64,000 nucleotides of DNA. Origin: Porodaedalea pini (taxonomy: Eukaryota; Basidiomycota; Agaricomycetes; Hymenochaetales; Hymenochaetaceae). The notes beneath the pieces are model-generated. The model saw only the letters and a list, made by a program, of their open reading frames with translations, had not been told where the DNA came from and did not search any database. Below are positions 1 to 11,488 of the stretch, in pieces (within the stretch, counting starts at the first letter, position 1; every line of letters begins with the position of its first letter). The stretch is taken from positions 1,488,001 to 1,552,000 of the forward strand of contig NBAY01000001.1 of NCBI GenBank assembly GCA_002794775.1, in the 5' to 3' direction. The position numbers and the translations under genes were made by a program.

Positions 1-456
1 CGTCCATGCGAAGTCGATAGTGGGCTGACGTGGCGTAGTGAGCTGAGCGTGCAGGCGGGCAAGCCCGTAGAATGCTGCGTCTTCTGCGAGGTTGCGCAGT
101 GCGCTGCGTGCGTCCATTGTGCGTGGCAGCGCCCGCTCAGCCAGAGGGAGGACTGTGTATCCGCTCATATATTCTACAATGATGGCAAATAGATCTGGGT
201 TGCGGTCGACGTACACAGTCGTGCTTCCTGCCTCCGCGAAGTCGCCAAAGAAGATGGCGGTGAAGTAATTTGGCCTGAAGGTTTATATATCCGTCAGTCG
301 TCTACCTGAGGATAGTACCAATGGCAGGACACATTACGCGTCGAATTCGAGCTGATTCTTCCGGAGAGTGAACTCCTCGTCTCGCACAAAAACCGTGTAC
401 TTCTTTGGCCTTGTTGTTAGAGCTGTTGATGCTGTATATGTTGAAGGACTCGACAT
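1..456 (-). CDS. BTB/POZ domain protein, KCTD-like (partial, C-terminus beyond window)
   Basis: The first exon runs 456..338 from an ATG (reverse complement of 454-456). It is spliced over a 63-nt GT-AG intron (275-337) into an exon reading to the window edge. The join is in phase and gives the run FDAPNYFTAIFFGDF. The first exon carries PKKYTVFVRDEEFTLRK, and the second carries DRNPDLFAIIVEYMSGY. This order (beta strand, LRK, DxPNYF, DRDP-type strand, YxRGY-like helix) is that of the potassium-channel tetramerisation type of BTB fold, known in many basidiomycete proteins of unknown role. Such domains usually mediate self-assembly or Cullin-3 adaptor binding; which applies here is not shown. 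The gene diverges from RPO41 with about 540 bp between start codons. About 130 residues are visible and the C-terminal part lies outside the window. Confidence 0.8.
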
Positions 457-993
457 GGATGTACAGTGAGATGAACGACGTTGGAATGTATCTTTGCCAC
501 AAGGCCCTCTCAGAACTTCGTTAAGGACGCCCTAGGATAAGGGATGTGGAACTAGCAAGGGCGTGTGTCATAAGTTCCAGGACTCCAATAAGTGTAGCTT
601 TATTGCCTGAGCTACAGGGGATCGATCTGTCGTGATAAACGAATAGATAGGAGGCTCTGTCCGGAGAGGCACGATAAATCTGAACACAAACCCATTAGCA
701 AAGCTCGGTACAACAATTCGGAAAACCCGGACACTCTTAATTAGCTCCTTGATGTACTAGCCAAAATTTCTTTTTTATCGTAAAGTCCGTAAGGTATATC
801 GTGTAGATTAGAATGTAGTGTAGATGGCGTTGAAAGTGCGTGTCGTATGCCCGTCGCGCCTCGAAGTGGATCGCCATCCACGTGATGATCGACACATCCG
901 AAACTGGATTTTACTAAACCCAAGTTTTTCGCGCTACTGCACTCGACGACGACCTTCCGCTCGCCGTTGGACACATCGACACACTCAAGAAAA
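457..993. promoter_or_regulatory. Shared upstream region between BTB gene and RPO41
   Basis: This 537-bp stretch separates the divergent start codons of the BTB gene (-) and RPO41 (+), so it should hold both promoters and 5' leaders. I see no convincing coding exon, RNA gene or repeat in it. No TATA-like element is well placed for either gene. Confidence 0.4.
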
Positions 994-3900
994 ATGATCC
1001 CATTGGCACGGCGCTCGTCGCCCAGGAAGCTCGAGACGGCTTTATTGTCCTGCTCTCGCCAAAACCTTCCTCGTCCAGCTCGCCTCTATTCTACGCCCTC
1101 AAAACGCAATCAGGCTCCGGCGTTGGCGACAGCGAGTGCTCCGCCTGTAGAGGACTATGCCCTACACATGCAGAAGACTCAGACAAATGGCGCAGTTGGA
1201 AGTGGTAGTAAGAGCGGCAGCAAAGGTGGTCCGCTTTCGGATGGCCTCCATGACTTTTTGCGACGTAGGACGCCTTATACAATGCTGCCCACCCCCGTCC
1301 CGAGCGACACATCATCTCATATGAACGATGTCATTTTTCCCGGCTCTCCGATGCAGGAATCACTCACTATTATTGATGCTTGTCTTCACGACTGTTACGA
1401 TGTGCACCGCGCTCAGTATATCTTCGACTTGCTACGAGGCAGTACTCAGGGCGAGGCAGTCTTGCAACCCCGTCTCTTCAATCTCTTCCTTGGAGCCTAT
1501 CTTGAAATGGCTCTTGAGAAGGATGGAAATAGCGGAGACGAATGGATGGAAAAGGCTTGGCAACTGTACAATGGAATGGAGAAAGAATGGGAGGCTGCTA
1601 CACCTACGTCTGGCACTTATGCAATCATGCTGAAAACTTGGTTGAGGTATGTTTCGCAGTATTTTCCGGTCTCTCATGCTTATTCTCTCCAATGCAGGAA
1701 ATCTGGCATAAAATATCCTCCGGAAATCCCTTCAGAGCGCACGCCGGCTGACTTATTGCGTTGTATGCTCAACCGAAATATCAACCTCCTTGATGTTGTT
1801 GCAGACCGATCACTTACTTCAAGTGACTCTGCAGAGATTATACAGCATCTATGCCGTGCAGCAGCGGAGATAGGATTGCATAATGTCATCTCTGATTTAG
1901 GCCAAGCGCAGGCGATTGCTGAGGATCCTCTTGCGAATGTCCCGGAAGTGATGCCCGTGAAGGTGGCTAAGGTGTGTTGCTCGGTACCAGTTTGTCTGCG
2001 TACATACTCACTCAGTTTCTTTAAGCATGTTGAATTACCAACTGCAAAAGATATTCCTGAGGAGGCGCTGAATCGCTTGGCGGAGGCTGTGGGAGTGCAA
2101 GAAGAGACGCCGTTTAACATCGCCAATCTTCGAAAGCATCTCGCTGAAGTTGCATATGCCCAAAGGGTGTTGCCAGACGACACGGCAGCTAGACAGAAAT
2201 TGCTGGAAGCATCAGTCTATGATCTTGCGGTGCAACGTCTGCGTCATGAATCCGAAAAGCTAGACGCGGTGGTCGGTAATCAGCACAAGCTCTTGTCTGC
2301 ACAGCTACAAGGGTGGATGTTTGACTGGCATGAGAGATTACAAAAAAGGCTGAAGGCGGAGATCGAGGAGATCGTTCGTGAAGAATCTTATATAAGTGAG
2401 TCTCTAGTTTTCCTGATTTAGTTTTGGCTTGTTTAAGAATGCCTGTTAAAAGGTCCCGAGAAGAGAGATTCTGCAAGAAACACGAGGCTCGGAGCATTCT
2501 TGTCGCTCTTGAAACCGCCGAAACTATCTCTGATTACCATTCTTGAACTCATGCGTCTTCAAGGTACTGGGGGCGTAACGGAGGGAATGAAGACTGCGCG
2601 CGCGCTACTCACGGTTGGAAAGGCTGTTGAAATGGAATACAAGGCACAGGTGCTCAAGAAAAACAACATCCACGTTCCTACTATACCTAGGCGCACGAAT
2701 GACTCAAGTTTCTTTACGCAACGTGCGTACGAGGAACTGCGGGAATGGCGAAAATCTGCATCGGACTACTTTGAGGACAGTCAAGAATGGACGAGCGAAT
2801 GGACGCACGCTGTTCGCGCGCGTGTAGGCAGTTTTTTGGTTGACTGTCTGATGGACGTGGCAATTGTGGAACGGACAGCGATAGACAGGCGTTCAGGAGA
2901 AGAAGTGTGAGTGTAGTAATCTATGGTGTCTTTGCAACCACTGACTAGAAATCACTGTTAGGACCGAATCACAACCAGCTTTTTATCACACTTACGAGTA
3001 TCTCCGTGGTCAGAAGCTCGGCGTGATACGTCTCAACCCTGTTGTCGCCGAACGTCTCCAAAAAGACGACATACGGGCCACATTACACCCTCGGCATTTG
3101 CCCATGCTGATAAAGCCCAGGGCTTGGATAAACCACGACGAAGGAGGTTATATCTACAACAAGAGTACGTGTATTTTTTTTTGTGAAATTTGTGCGTTTA
3201 CTTAGTGTTATTCTGTTCTCCAGACTCCGTCATGCGTCTTAAGGACACACAAGAGCAGTTAACATATCTTCGCCACGCCTCATTAGCCGGCCACATGGAG
3301 CATGTATATGCAGGCCTTGATGTACTGGGAAGCACGCCTTGGGTGGTCAATCGAGAAATTTTCGATGTTGTCCTCGAGGTGTGGAATTCGGGCGAGCGGT
3401 TTGTCAAGATTCCAGAAGCGAGCTATCGCGAACCGGAGCCTGTAAAACCCGACAACTTCGATACGGACGTTGAGGCTAAGTCAAAGTACCTTCAGGCTTG
3501 GAAGATGTGGCAATTGAACAAGGCGAACAACCATTCAACGCGCTGCAGCGTCAATTACAAGGTCGAAATTGCTCGTGCAGTAAGTACTTATTGTACTTCT
3601 CTGTATATCGCACAGCTTTCTTATCAAGAAATTTATAGTTCCTTGCCGACAATATGTACTTTCCGCACAACATTGATTTCCGTGGGCGTGCTTACCCCAT
3701 TCCCCCTCACATGAATCATATCGGAGACGATTTGAGTCGAGGTCTAATGAAGTTCGCGGACAGAAAAGTTCTAGGCGCATCAGGGCTACGCTGGTTAAAA
3801 ATTCATTTGGCTAACTTGGCCGGGTTTGATAAGGGAAGCTTTGAGGAGCGCATGCAGTTTGTGCACGATCACATGGCCGATATCTATGACAGTGCGGAGA

Positions 3901-5551
3901 AGCCTCTCGAGGGCCGCCGATGGTGGGTGAAGGCCGACGACCCCTGGCAATGCTTAGCAGCATGTAAAGAGTTGCGCCACGCTCTCGAATCTGGAGATCC
4001 TGAGGGGTATGAATCGAACCTCCCCGTCCACCAGGACGGAACCTGCAATGGTTTACAGCATTATGCTGCGCTGGGTGGAGATGCAATGGGTGCGCGCCAG
4101 GTGAACTTGGACATCACCGACAGGCCCGCAGACGTGTACACGCATGTTGCGGATATGGTTGAGGCTATGATCAAAGAGGACCTTCAAAAGGACCACAAGT
4201 ACGCGAAGATGCTTGAAGGCAAGGTCTCACGCAAGGTTGTCAAGCAAACGGTGATGACGACTGTATACGGTGTAACTTACGTTGGCGCTCGCGACCAGAT
4301 CGAAAGACAGCTAAAGGACCGCGGAGACATCCCAGCGCATGAAACATGGAATGCATCGTCATACCTCGCGAAATGTGTCATTGCCAGTATCGGTGACTTG
4401 TTCACTGGAGCAAAAGCCATCCAGAACTGGCTGACTCTTTCCGCGCGGCTCATTGCAAAATCAATTCCGAAGGAGCGTATTGACGCAGCAATTGAGGAAA
4501 ATGTCCAAAGGGAGATAAGAGCGGCAAGGAGTGTCGGTAAGCGAGTTTCAAAGGCAGCGCAAATCCGGGCCATTCCGTTCTCGCGGTTGCCTAAAGAGCA
4601 AATGACGAGCGTGGTCTGGACGACGCCCTTGGGATTGCCAATCGTTCAGCCATACCGAAAGACGAAACGAAAACAGGTGGTAACAAGCATCCAGACGGTG
4701 TTCATTAGCGACCCGAACGCACCGTCAGAGGTGAACGCGACGAAGCAGGCCAGCGCATTCCCCCTAACTTCATCCATAGCCTCGATGCAACACACATGAT
4801 GCTCACCGCGCTTGAGTGCAATAAGGCCGGCCTCACGTTTGCAAGTGTACACGACTCGTACTGGACGCACGCCGGGTCGATCAACAGGATGAACGAGATC
4901 ATCCGCGACACGTTTATCGCTCTGCACGAGTCGGATGTACTTGAGCGCCTGCGGCAGGAGTTTTTAGACCGTTACAAGGACTACCAGATCCCGCTCATCT
5001 CGCTTCGCAGCAAGTCCCTCACGCATAAAATGAAAGTTACTCCGGCAGAGCTGACTGCGATGGGAGACTTGGCCCGACCAGATGAGCAGGAAACCAAGGC
5101 CGAACACCAGGATGCTGCCTCTGACGGCGCTGAAGACGCTTCGTCGTTGTCGATGTCAATGAATGCGGCTGAGGCGGCGGAGTCCGTCGACGAACCCGTA
5201 GGCGAATCTGCTGAATCCATCGCCGAAGCTATCGGCGCTCTCCCGTCCGAGCCCGATGCCGTCGACGACCTCGTATCCTCTCCCTTCACCTCCTCTACTG
5301 CTCCGGAAGAAGCAAAGCCGAAGAGGATTCGCCGTACGAAAGAGCAAATAGAGGCAGATCTCCGTTGGAAAGAGCAAGCAGAGGCAGATAAGGCGGGTGA
5401 AAAGGCGGGTGAAAAGGCGACGAAACCTTCCGCACCTGTTCCAGAGATGGTGAGCCGGTTCATCAACCTTGTCGATGTGCTGCCGCAGCTCCCCAAGAAG
5501 GGCGAGTTCGACGTGAAGAAGATCAAGCAGAGCAAGTACTTCTTTTCGTAG
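994..5551 (+). CDS. RPO41: Mitochondrial DNA-directed RNA polymerase, with one apparent frameshift
   Basis: This is the single-subunit, T7-like polymerase that transcribes mitochondrial DNA. Seven exons: 994-1646, 1698-1971, 2026-2395, 2453-2906, 2962-3164, 3224-3579, 3639-5551. The start at 994 gives an Arg-rich, acid-poor presequence ([12 protein letters not shown]). Visible family motifs are [19 protein letters not shown], the [14 protein letters not shown] block, motif [20 protein letters not shown], the O-helix-like [13 protein letters not shown] and the catalytic palm motif VHDSYWTHA. The reading frame breaks in the C5 run 4760-4764. Upstream frame ends at 4799, while the conserved continuation ([12 protein letters not shown]) lies in another frame. 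One added C restores about 1,407 residues. The C-terminus has an extra acidic/Ala-rich insertion (about 5040-5430) before the family-like tail ending in KYFFS. Splicing, phase and motif order make the identity secure; the break is most likely a sequence error. Confidence 0.95.
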
Positions 5552-6322
5552 GCTCGAGGGTGGTTTCCCCTTCCATTCTTTGTCTCCTGTGCATTCGCAA
5601 TCCTAGGCCTCTGGGCTGCAGTTTTTGACCGCGCACCTTTATGTATCGTTACCCTCAACATCATCTTGAGTTTCGACATGCATTTTTTCACTGCCGTCTC
5701 ACGCTTCTTATGTTTATTACCTCCTCGCATATTGCTCTCGTCCCATCATCCTCATCCTCTGCCCCTCGTCTCAGTCCCTTATTTTAGAATAGAAGACAAC
5801 TGAAATTCTCATCCCAACCGATCTCATATACACTCATCTCGTCTTATTGTAGTAACCATACAGTTGATGCTTTTCGATAGGAGCCAGTAATTGGATTATC
5901 TCTTCGTTGATGTTCATATTTCTCTTTCGGTTCGATACTCTTGTTTTCACCGTTGCCTCTGGATCTCGAGAGCGTGGGTGGCTAATAGTCTCAAGGAATC
6001 TCGGTTCAAGTTGAATGCACAATAAACGATGGGCGAATAAATACAGCGCCGCTTCGGTCGTTGTGAATTTCATCCCAAGTCGACCAATGTTGAAGTAGAT
6101 TTTGGACAACTTATTTCAGGTAAGTACCAGATTTCACTCCTCCGAGAGGTTACATAGGTGAAATGCAGTGTAGCTAATGCTAATGCTAGTATTCGTGCAA
6201 ATGCAATGCGTGAGCGTCAGAGTCGACCGGACTGTACACGCAGAGTGAAACAGCATGAGTGCATGACTCGGACGGACATGACGAAAGCTTACAAGAAAAG
6301 GTTGGGAACACACGGATTACGT
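5552..6322. other. Convergent intergenic region RPO41/IF1
   Basis: This 771-bp region holds the 3' ends of two converging genes. Only short open frames occur, none with a usable ATG, splice pattern or recognisable motif. I see nothing else in it. Confidence 0.4.
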
Positions 6323-6853
6323 TCACTTCGCCTTTTCGAGCGTCGCTGCGTGCTCCTTCTCGAGGTTAGCCTAAAAGGGAGGAGAGCGAGCAGACGATAA
6401 ATTAGCCAATTAGGACGAGTCAATGGGATGGAAAGGGACGTACAAGCTCGGCTTTCTTCCTCTCAATCTGCGTGGAGAGTAGTTACCGTCAGGAAGAGCG
6501 AGGCGCTTATATGCAAGAAACGTACCTCCTCGTGCAGCTTCTTCAACTGGGCAGCTTCGTGCTGCTTGACGAACTGGTCTATAATTGCGCACACCAATCC
6601 AATCAGCTCTCAACTCCGTACACCAGATTCGTCAAGCATACCTTCATGCGCCTTCTCTTTCTTCCTATATTACCATTCAGTTCAAAAAATGCGTCGGTCA
6701 GTCAGCCATTTCTCCGGCAGATTGAGGACAAAAATGAGATACGGACGAGAACTCCTTGGACCGCGCGACTGCGCCCTCTGTGTACGAACGCGCGGGTGCG
6801 AGACGGGCGAGCGCGGGAGCACGGCAGATGGAGGCAACGCGGGCAGCAAGCAT
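6323..6853 (-). CDS. INH1: Mitochondrial F1Fo-ATPase inhibitor protein (IF1 family)
   Basis: The product binds F1 and blocks ATP hydrolysis when the mitochondrial membrane potential collapses. Five exons, all phase-consistent: 6853-6747, 6664-6642 (23 nt), 6578-6526, 6467-6444 (24 nt), 6370-6323, giving 84 residues. The N-terminus (MLAARVASICRAPALARL) is a typical Arg/Ala matrix-targeting sequence. It is followed by the IF1 hallmark SYTEGAVARSKEFSKKEKA and a coiled-coil helix (DQFVKQHEAAQLKKLHEE, then ERKKAELANLEKEH). Length and order fit fungal IF1. Two exons are under 25 nt, so automatic predictors may miss it. It lies head to head with ATP14, whose product is part of the enzyme IF1 regulates, with 208 bp between start codons. 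All exon ends have GT and AG. Confidence 0.93.
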
Positions 6854-7061
6854 CGTTGATGTGGTGAGATTGCAGTAAGTAGATGAGTAGGAAGAGAGCA
6901 AGGACTCAAGAGACTTCAAGTTGCGCTAAGAGTCAGACGGAGCGTGCCGGGTTCAGAGATGACATTATTTGTCACGCATTGTCACGCAGAGCCGTTACAG
7001 TTGGCACGGCCTGAGGTTTGCGCTTGCACTGACTTACACAACTCGACGACCAACGCGAACC
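6854..7061. promoter_or_regulatory. Bidirectional promoter region INH1/ATP14
   Basis: Only 208 bp lie between the start codons of two oppositely oriented ATP-synthase genes. One regulatory region must serve both, which allows co-expression with other respiratory genes. I cannot name a binding site with confidence. Confidence 0.6.
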
Positions 7062-7657
7062 ATGTCCGCCATCCTCAGGAGCTCTTCTCGCATCGTGCGT
7101 ATTTTATTTCTCGGGTGTTTTATTTGCTCATTTCCTTGATATGAAAAAAAAAATCATAGGCCCGCCTTGGCCATAGTCAGCGCCGTTGTTTTGCCAGCTC
7201 GTCCGCTGCTCGTAAAGGTCTGTACACCACTGTATTATTCACGTTTGGATTCTAAACTGATTGAATACTTAAATGAACACGAAACTACAGACATCGTGCA
7301 GGAGCTCTACCTCTCCGAACTCAGGTCGTACAAGCCTCCCCCGGCGGTCCGTAGTCATTCAACATTTTTGCCGCTAAACCAACTCACAGCTTTCCTTCCT
7401 CCACATCTCGTCCTATACAGGCCAAAGACGCGCATGTCGGCGTCGTAAAGTCCTTCTCCACACCCCCTGCGCCCAAAGCCCCAGCAGCGCCGACCGACCT
7501 TGCCTCCGAGCTCGCCGCGTACGACGCTGCGGAGCCCACGCTCGCTGCCGCGCCCGCTGCGAAGGTGTCGGACATCGCGGACGATACTGGTGCGGGCGCG
7601 AAGGAGTTCTTGGCGTTCCTCGAGGCTGACTTCCCGAAGCACGAGGCGCATCACTAG
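7062..7657 (+). CDS. ATP14: Mitochondrial ATP synthase subunit h
   Basis: Subunit h belongs to the peripheral stalk of the fungal F1Fo ATP synthase. Four exons, 7062-7094, 7160-7217, 7291-7346 and 7421-7657, join in phase to 127 residues. The N-terminus (MSAILRSSSRI, then RRCFASSSAARK) is a mitochondrial presequence. The conserved core is DIVQELYLSELRSYKPPPA followed by KDAHVGVVKSFSTPPAP. The C-terminus is Ala-rich and acidic, with KEFLAFLEADFP. Length and motif order match Atp14 of other filamentous fungi. The gene is the divergent partner of INH1. No frame problem is seen. Confidence 0.93.
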
Positions 7658-7918
7658 ACTTGGGGATGCGACGTTTGCTATTCCGTTGCCGCGGGTGCAG
7701 CAAGGATAGAGCATAAAACCTGCGATGGACGTGGAATGTAACGCAGAACCGAATAGACATTTGCGTTGCTAGCGCGTCTGTGCGGTGTGTTTGAATTATC
7801 AATTCAGTTCAAGATTAAGCTGCAAGAATAGTCCGCAAGTCATTGAAAGATATAAGTACAACATCCTTGTTTCAATACAAAGTATGAATGTGAGATTCAA
7901 AACACCAGCAATTGATAA

Positions 7919-9703
7919 CTAAATCGAATGTGCCGTCGGCGGCGGCGTACAGTCAAGCTCCCCAAAGTCCAAATACACCTCCATACTCACAGGCCGGTAA
8001 ATCCAGATCTCGCCTTCCTCAAACTTCTCCAAATCGTACGCCCTCCTCAGCGGCTCGGGAGGATCGTTCCGGCTCTGCTCAATGACCTCCAGCGAGCACA
8101 AGACCCGCGGCTCGACGCTCGCCCCATCATGCACGCGCGAAGCAGGAGACGGGACCGAGTCGCGCGTGATGACCGCCGTGTGCTCCGGGTCCCCCAGAAT
8201 CGCGTATCCTCCTGGCGGCCCGCCAACGAGCCCGATGCGCACGCTCCGCCATTCGACGATATCCCCGCGTCGTACGCGGTCGTCGCCTCCACGCCATCGG
8301 CCTACCTGCCGCCCTCCAGCCATCGCGCGCCCGACGAATATCAAGTGCCCGTGCGTGCGGCCCAGGCTCGGTACGGGCGGCGGGATGGATGGGTCTGCAG
8401 AGAATGATTTAAGTGCCTCAGACGCGAGGTCCCAGCACTCGCCGCGCGCGCAGAATTGCCCCGACCCGAGGAAGCTTTCTGCGAAAATCGCGATCGTCTC
8501 GCCGTACATCTCGTTCGCGTCGAGCAGCGCTTGACGTGGAAGTGCATCGGGCACCGAGAGGTAGCGCGCCGTGCGTTCCGTGACGCGCGTTGAGGAGACG
8601 GAATAGGCGACTGAGACCCATGCGGCGCTGAGATCGCAGAAGAGCGCGGCGAGGTGCACTGAACGCGCGTCGCCTCGCGACATCATTTGGGCTTTGTATA
8701 GGCGATGCGGATTGCTTTGCAGCGGTGGAGGAATGGCGCCAGGTTCAGCGTACCATGCAGAGTCCCACTGCGTCGACGGGTGGAAGTAGTAAGCGAGGTC
8801 GAGTGCTTGGTTGCCATGGGTTGTTGGTGGTGGATAAGAGGATGTGAAATCGGTTTGCGAGGTAACGGTATCGATGGTTGGCTTGGACCACGACTTTACC
8901 ATCGGCTAAGCAAAACGAAGAAAGTTTTGTCAGATGTCCAGTGATTCACGGAAACAAAGCAAAGTAAGAATGCGTACAGGAGGCCCCCGCCCTATAGCTC
9001 CGCCCCTCGCGTTCGTAACAACCGTCGCGTCAGAGACAGGTGGTGCAGGCGGCGGTACAACGTGCTCTACGACTTTCCCCGCCCCCACCCCTTTCTCTCC
9101 TTCTCTAGGAGGCATTCCACGCGTTCCGTCAACGAAGCGCGCAAAGAACTCATCGAGCCAGCCGAAAAACACCTGCTTATCTGCAGGGGAGAGGTTTGCC
9201 CAGTCGATCGCGTCGATATCAGCTGTGTCGTGCTTTGATTCCGGTCGTATTCTTGGCGAAGGCGCTGGAGATGACGATTCTGCGCCGAATGCTTTGGCAC
9301 GCTGTAGGACGGATGAGACACGGCCGGAGGGGGAGGTGGGCTCGCACTCGCGCACTCGAGGTCGGCTTTGTGCTCCGCAAGACCGGCGGAGGCGGCGCAT
9401 GCGCACGATCCTCCTCTTCCACACTCGCACGACTCGAGTAAGAGCCGGAATTACGAGTGCGCATCGGGGTCGGAGGCGGCGGCGGGGCCTTGCGTGCGTC
9501 GGGCGCATACCCTCCCTCCGCGAAGCGGGTATGCGCCATCGGCGTACTGGAGTGCCGGTCGCGCGTGTCCTGAATCTTCGTCATTGTTGCATTCTTGGCG
9601 GAGGTCGCCTTGTCTTTGATGCTTGCGACTGTCAGCCGGCCAGGTTAGTTTCCACCGCCTCGACGAGCCTTTTGATAACAGTGAGCGTACCGTTGAATGG
9701 CAT
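7919..9703 (-). CDS. BBC1/AIM3-type protein with cysteine-proteinase-like fold, frame break in middle exon
   Basis: Exons are 9703-9691, 9628-8978 and 8905-7919. The N-terminus (MPFN, then VASIKDKATSAKNATMTK) resembles basidiomycete BBC1/AIM3 relatives, which in yeast are myosin-tail or actin-patch associated. It is followed by a Pro-rich, disordered segment (KAPPPPPTPMRTRN, HAPPPPVL). The last exon holds the globular part. Its block GECWDLASEAL offers the candidate Cys, then RRGDIVEWR, then GDPEHTAVI with the candidate His, then EGEIWIYRP. Together these suggest an NlpC/P60-like cysteine-proteinase fold; activity is not established. Exon 2 is 651 nt, one base too long to join both ends in frame, so the break lies near 9305-9400. 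Either one extra base or a cryptic 52-nt GTGCGC..CTCGAG intron could explain it. Family assignment rests on remembered motifs. Confidence 0.68.
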
Positions 9704-10701
9704 GATGCGGAGCTTGGATGAGGTTAGGATCGATGTGAACGGCTGAAACTGTAGCACTTCGGAATTGCAGTATTCAGAGCGTCGTTTATTAGGATAGGTC
9801 CACTGTCTTCAGATATAATCGAGCGAGCCTTGCAAAGTCGTCCCTAAGCTCAGATAAATATAGCGATGACTTTATAGTAATAGCACAAGCACAGTATGTG
9901 TAAAGTAAGATGGAGTCGCTTGCTCAAGAGACACAGCGCGTCTCGCCCACGTGCATGCAGTGGATTTTAGACGTTACGGGACACCCGAAAATGGAAGTTG
10001 GTTCACATCTGCCTGAGCAAACCCACACACATTGTCTCTTATGTACCATCCACTCTTGCATAAATACAGAACACATAAATTCTCTCATACAAAAACAACA
10101 TCTCTTTTCTTCTCACATCCTTGAATTTTCTATGAAGTCGAAGTAAAGGATCTTTGTGGTTGAGGAAGAATTTCCTTTTCTGGGTGTCCCGTAACTTTAA
10201 AAATCCACCTGTATACATGCATACGGTCCGTGCACACCCTCCTCTTCCCATATAAAAAGCGACCTCCATCCACCCAACACCCTCACTGTTCACGTCCTAA
10301 CCAAGTTGGTAGGACCTGTTCTTAATAGTCTAGCTGCTATTACCAGTTTTCTAATTTTTGCCGCCCTCGTACCGCTGAGCTCTGCTTGCAACTTGGCGGG
10401 CGCGATGGCCTTGCTCCTGCACTAACGGCTTGTGTCGTCAGGGATCCTCATCCTACCATCTTCTCTCTTCTCTCTTCGCTGTTCCGCCTGCTTGTCTGCT
10501 TTATCTTAGCGGAAGATGGCTTGCAGCGAATGGATTGGAGCTTCTTGCCTTCTCCTTAGCCGATCGAAGCTTCCAGATCCAAGTCCGCAGGTCTGTATAG
10601 CTATTCCGAGTCGTAGTAAAACAAATTGCTAGATATTCCGTTGTGTCAGAATGGTTGTTTTCATTTCTGGCGCGCATATACTCTGTTTCAAGGTTCTGAT
10701 A
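9704..10701. other. Intergenic region containing a small inverted-repeat element
   Basis: About 1 kb between two minus-strand genes. The left part carries the terminal-inverted-repeat element annotated at 9958-10211. The rest (10212-10701) shows no convincing exon or RNA gene. Confidence 0.4.
9958..10211. mobile_element. MITE-like element with about 35-bp terminal inverted repeats
   Basis: The left end (9958-9996) contains GTTACGGGACACCC preceded by CAGTGGATTTT. The right end (10172-10211), read on the other strand, starts CAGGTGGATTTTT and contains the same GTTACGGGACACCC core followed by an AAAA/GGAA tract. The 254-bp interior has no transposase. A non-autonomous DNA transposon fits best, possibly of the Tc1/mariner kind. 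A TA lies just outside the right end but not the left, so I cannot define the target duplication. Confidence 0.55.
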
Positions 10702-11488
10702 CTACGTGGTCAACTTGCAGAGTCTCGTATCAAGCTCAGCAATCTTGCGCAGCCTTTCGTAAAATTGAGGACTCGACGATGCTTCCTGATATGCCTGAGT
10801 AACTGCAGATTAGCAAAGAGGCTTTCGTTACGATTTGAGAATCAGAATTACCTCAACTGACTCCCATCCATTCACGATGACATACAGCTTCGCATCCTCC
10901 ATAGTGACACCATACGATAGCCTATCCAGCTTAGGAGCGTCTGGCAGTGCTCCCTGCATCACAGCTTCAAAGTCCTCGCTTGTCGTCGTCGATTTGAGCG
11001 TCGCGACCGTCATCTCGGTCAAGGGCGCCGTGAAGGCACGCTCCGCCGGGTAAGGTTGGAACTGGACGTGCAGAATATCAAGCTCAGTACTAGCGAAGGC
11101 AGCGACACTGGCGGTGAACGACGGGTAGATGGCGCTGTTTTGGAATGCGGTGTGGTGGGCGAGCGACAGCCAGTCTTTAGTTTCCGTCGTTCCATCAGAT
11201 CCTGCATTACGTACTCCTCATCAACTCGGACATAGGCGTACCTTGTACCCAAACGCCGTTGCTGCCGGTGCCCATTAGTACTTTTACTTCCGGTCCGTGA
11301 TAGGATCTCCAAGAAAACGCTATGAGGACCTACAACGGTAGGATCTTCGAGAGAGATTGGAATACGCACCTCACGCAACCATCCAGTCCTTTGACCACGT
11401 CGAAAGCTGCAGCCTCTGCTTTGTTCAACTTGAAGTCATAGAACCTCACGATCTCAGTAACACTCTCGGCGCTGCCGTACGATGTCAT
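10702..11488 (-). CDS. ABM-like (dimeric alpha/beta barrel) hypothetical protein
   Basis: Four exons, 11488-11375, 11329-11242, 11201-10852 and 10794-10702, give 214 residues with every phase consistent. One intron is only 40 nt. The protein opens MTSYGSAESVTEIVRFYDF and continues with SWRSYHGPEVKVLMGTG. It ends with LYVIVNGWESVEAYQEA. The pattern 'EIVRF ... GW.S.EA...F' is that of basidiomycete proteins with one or two antibiotic-biosynthesis-monooxygenase (ABM) folds, usually of unknown substrate. No signal peptide or membrane segment is seen. Function is not assigned; the fold call is an inference from motif layout. Confidence 0.65.
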
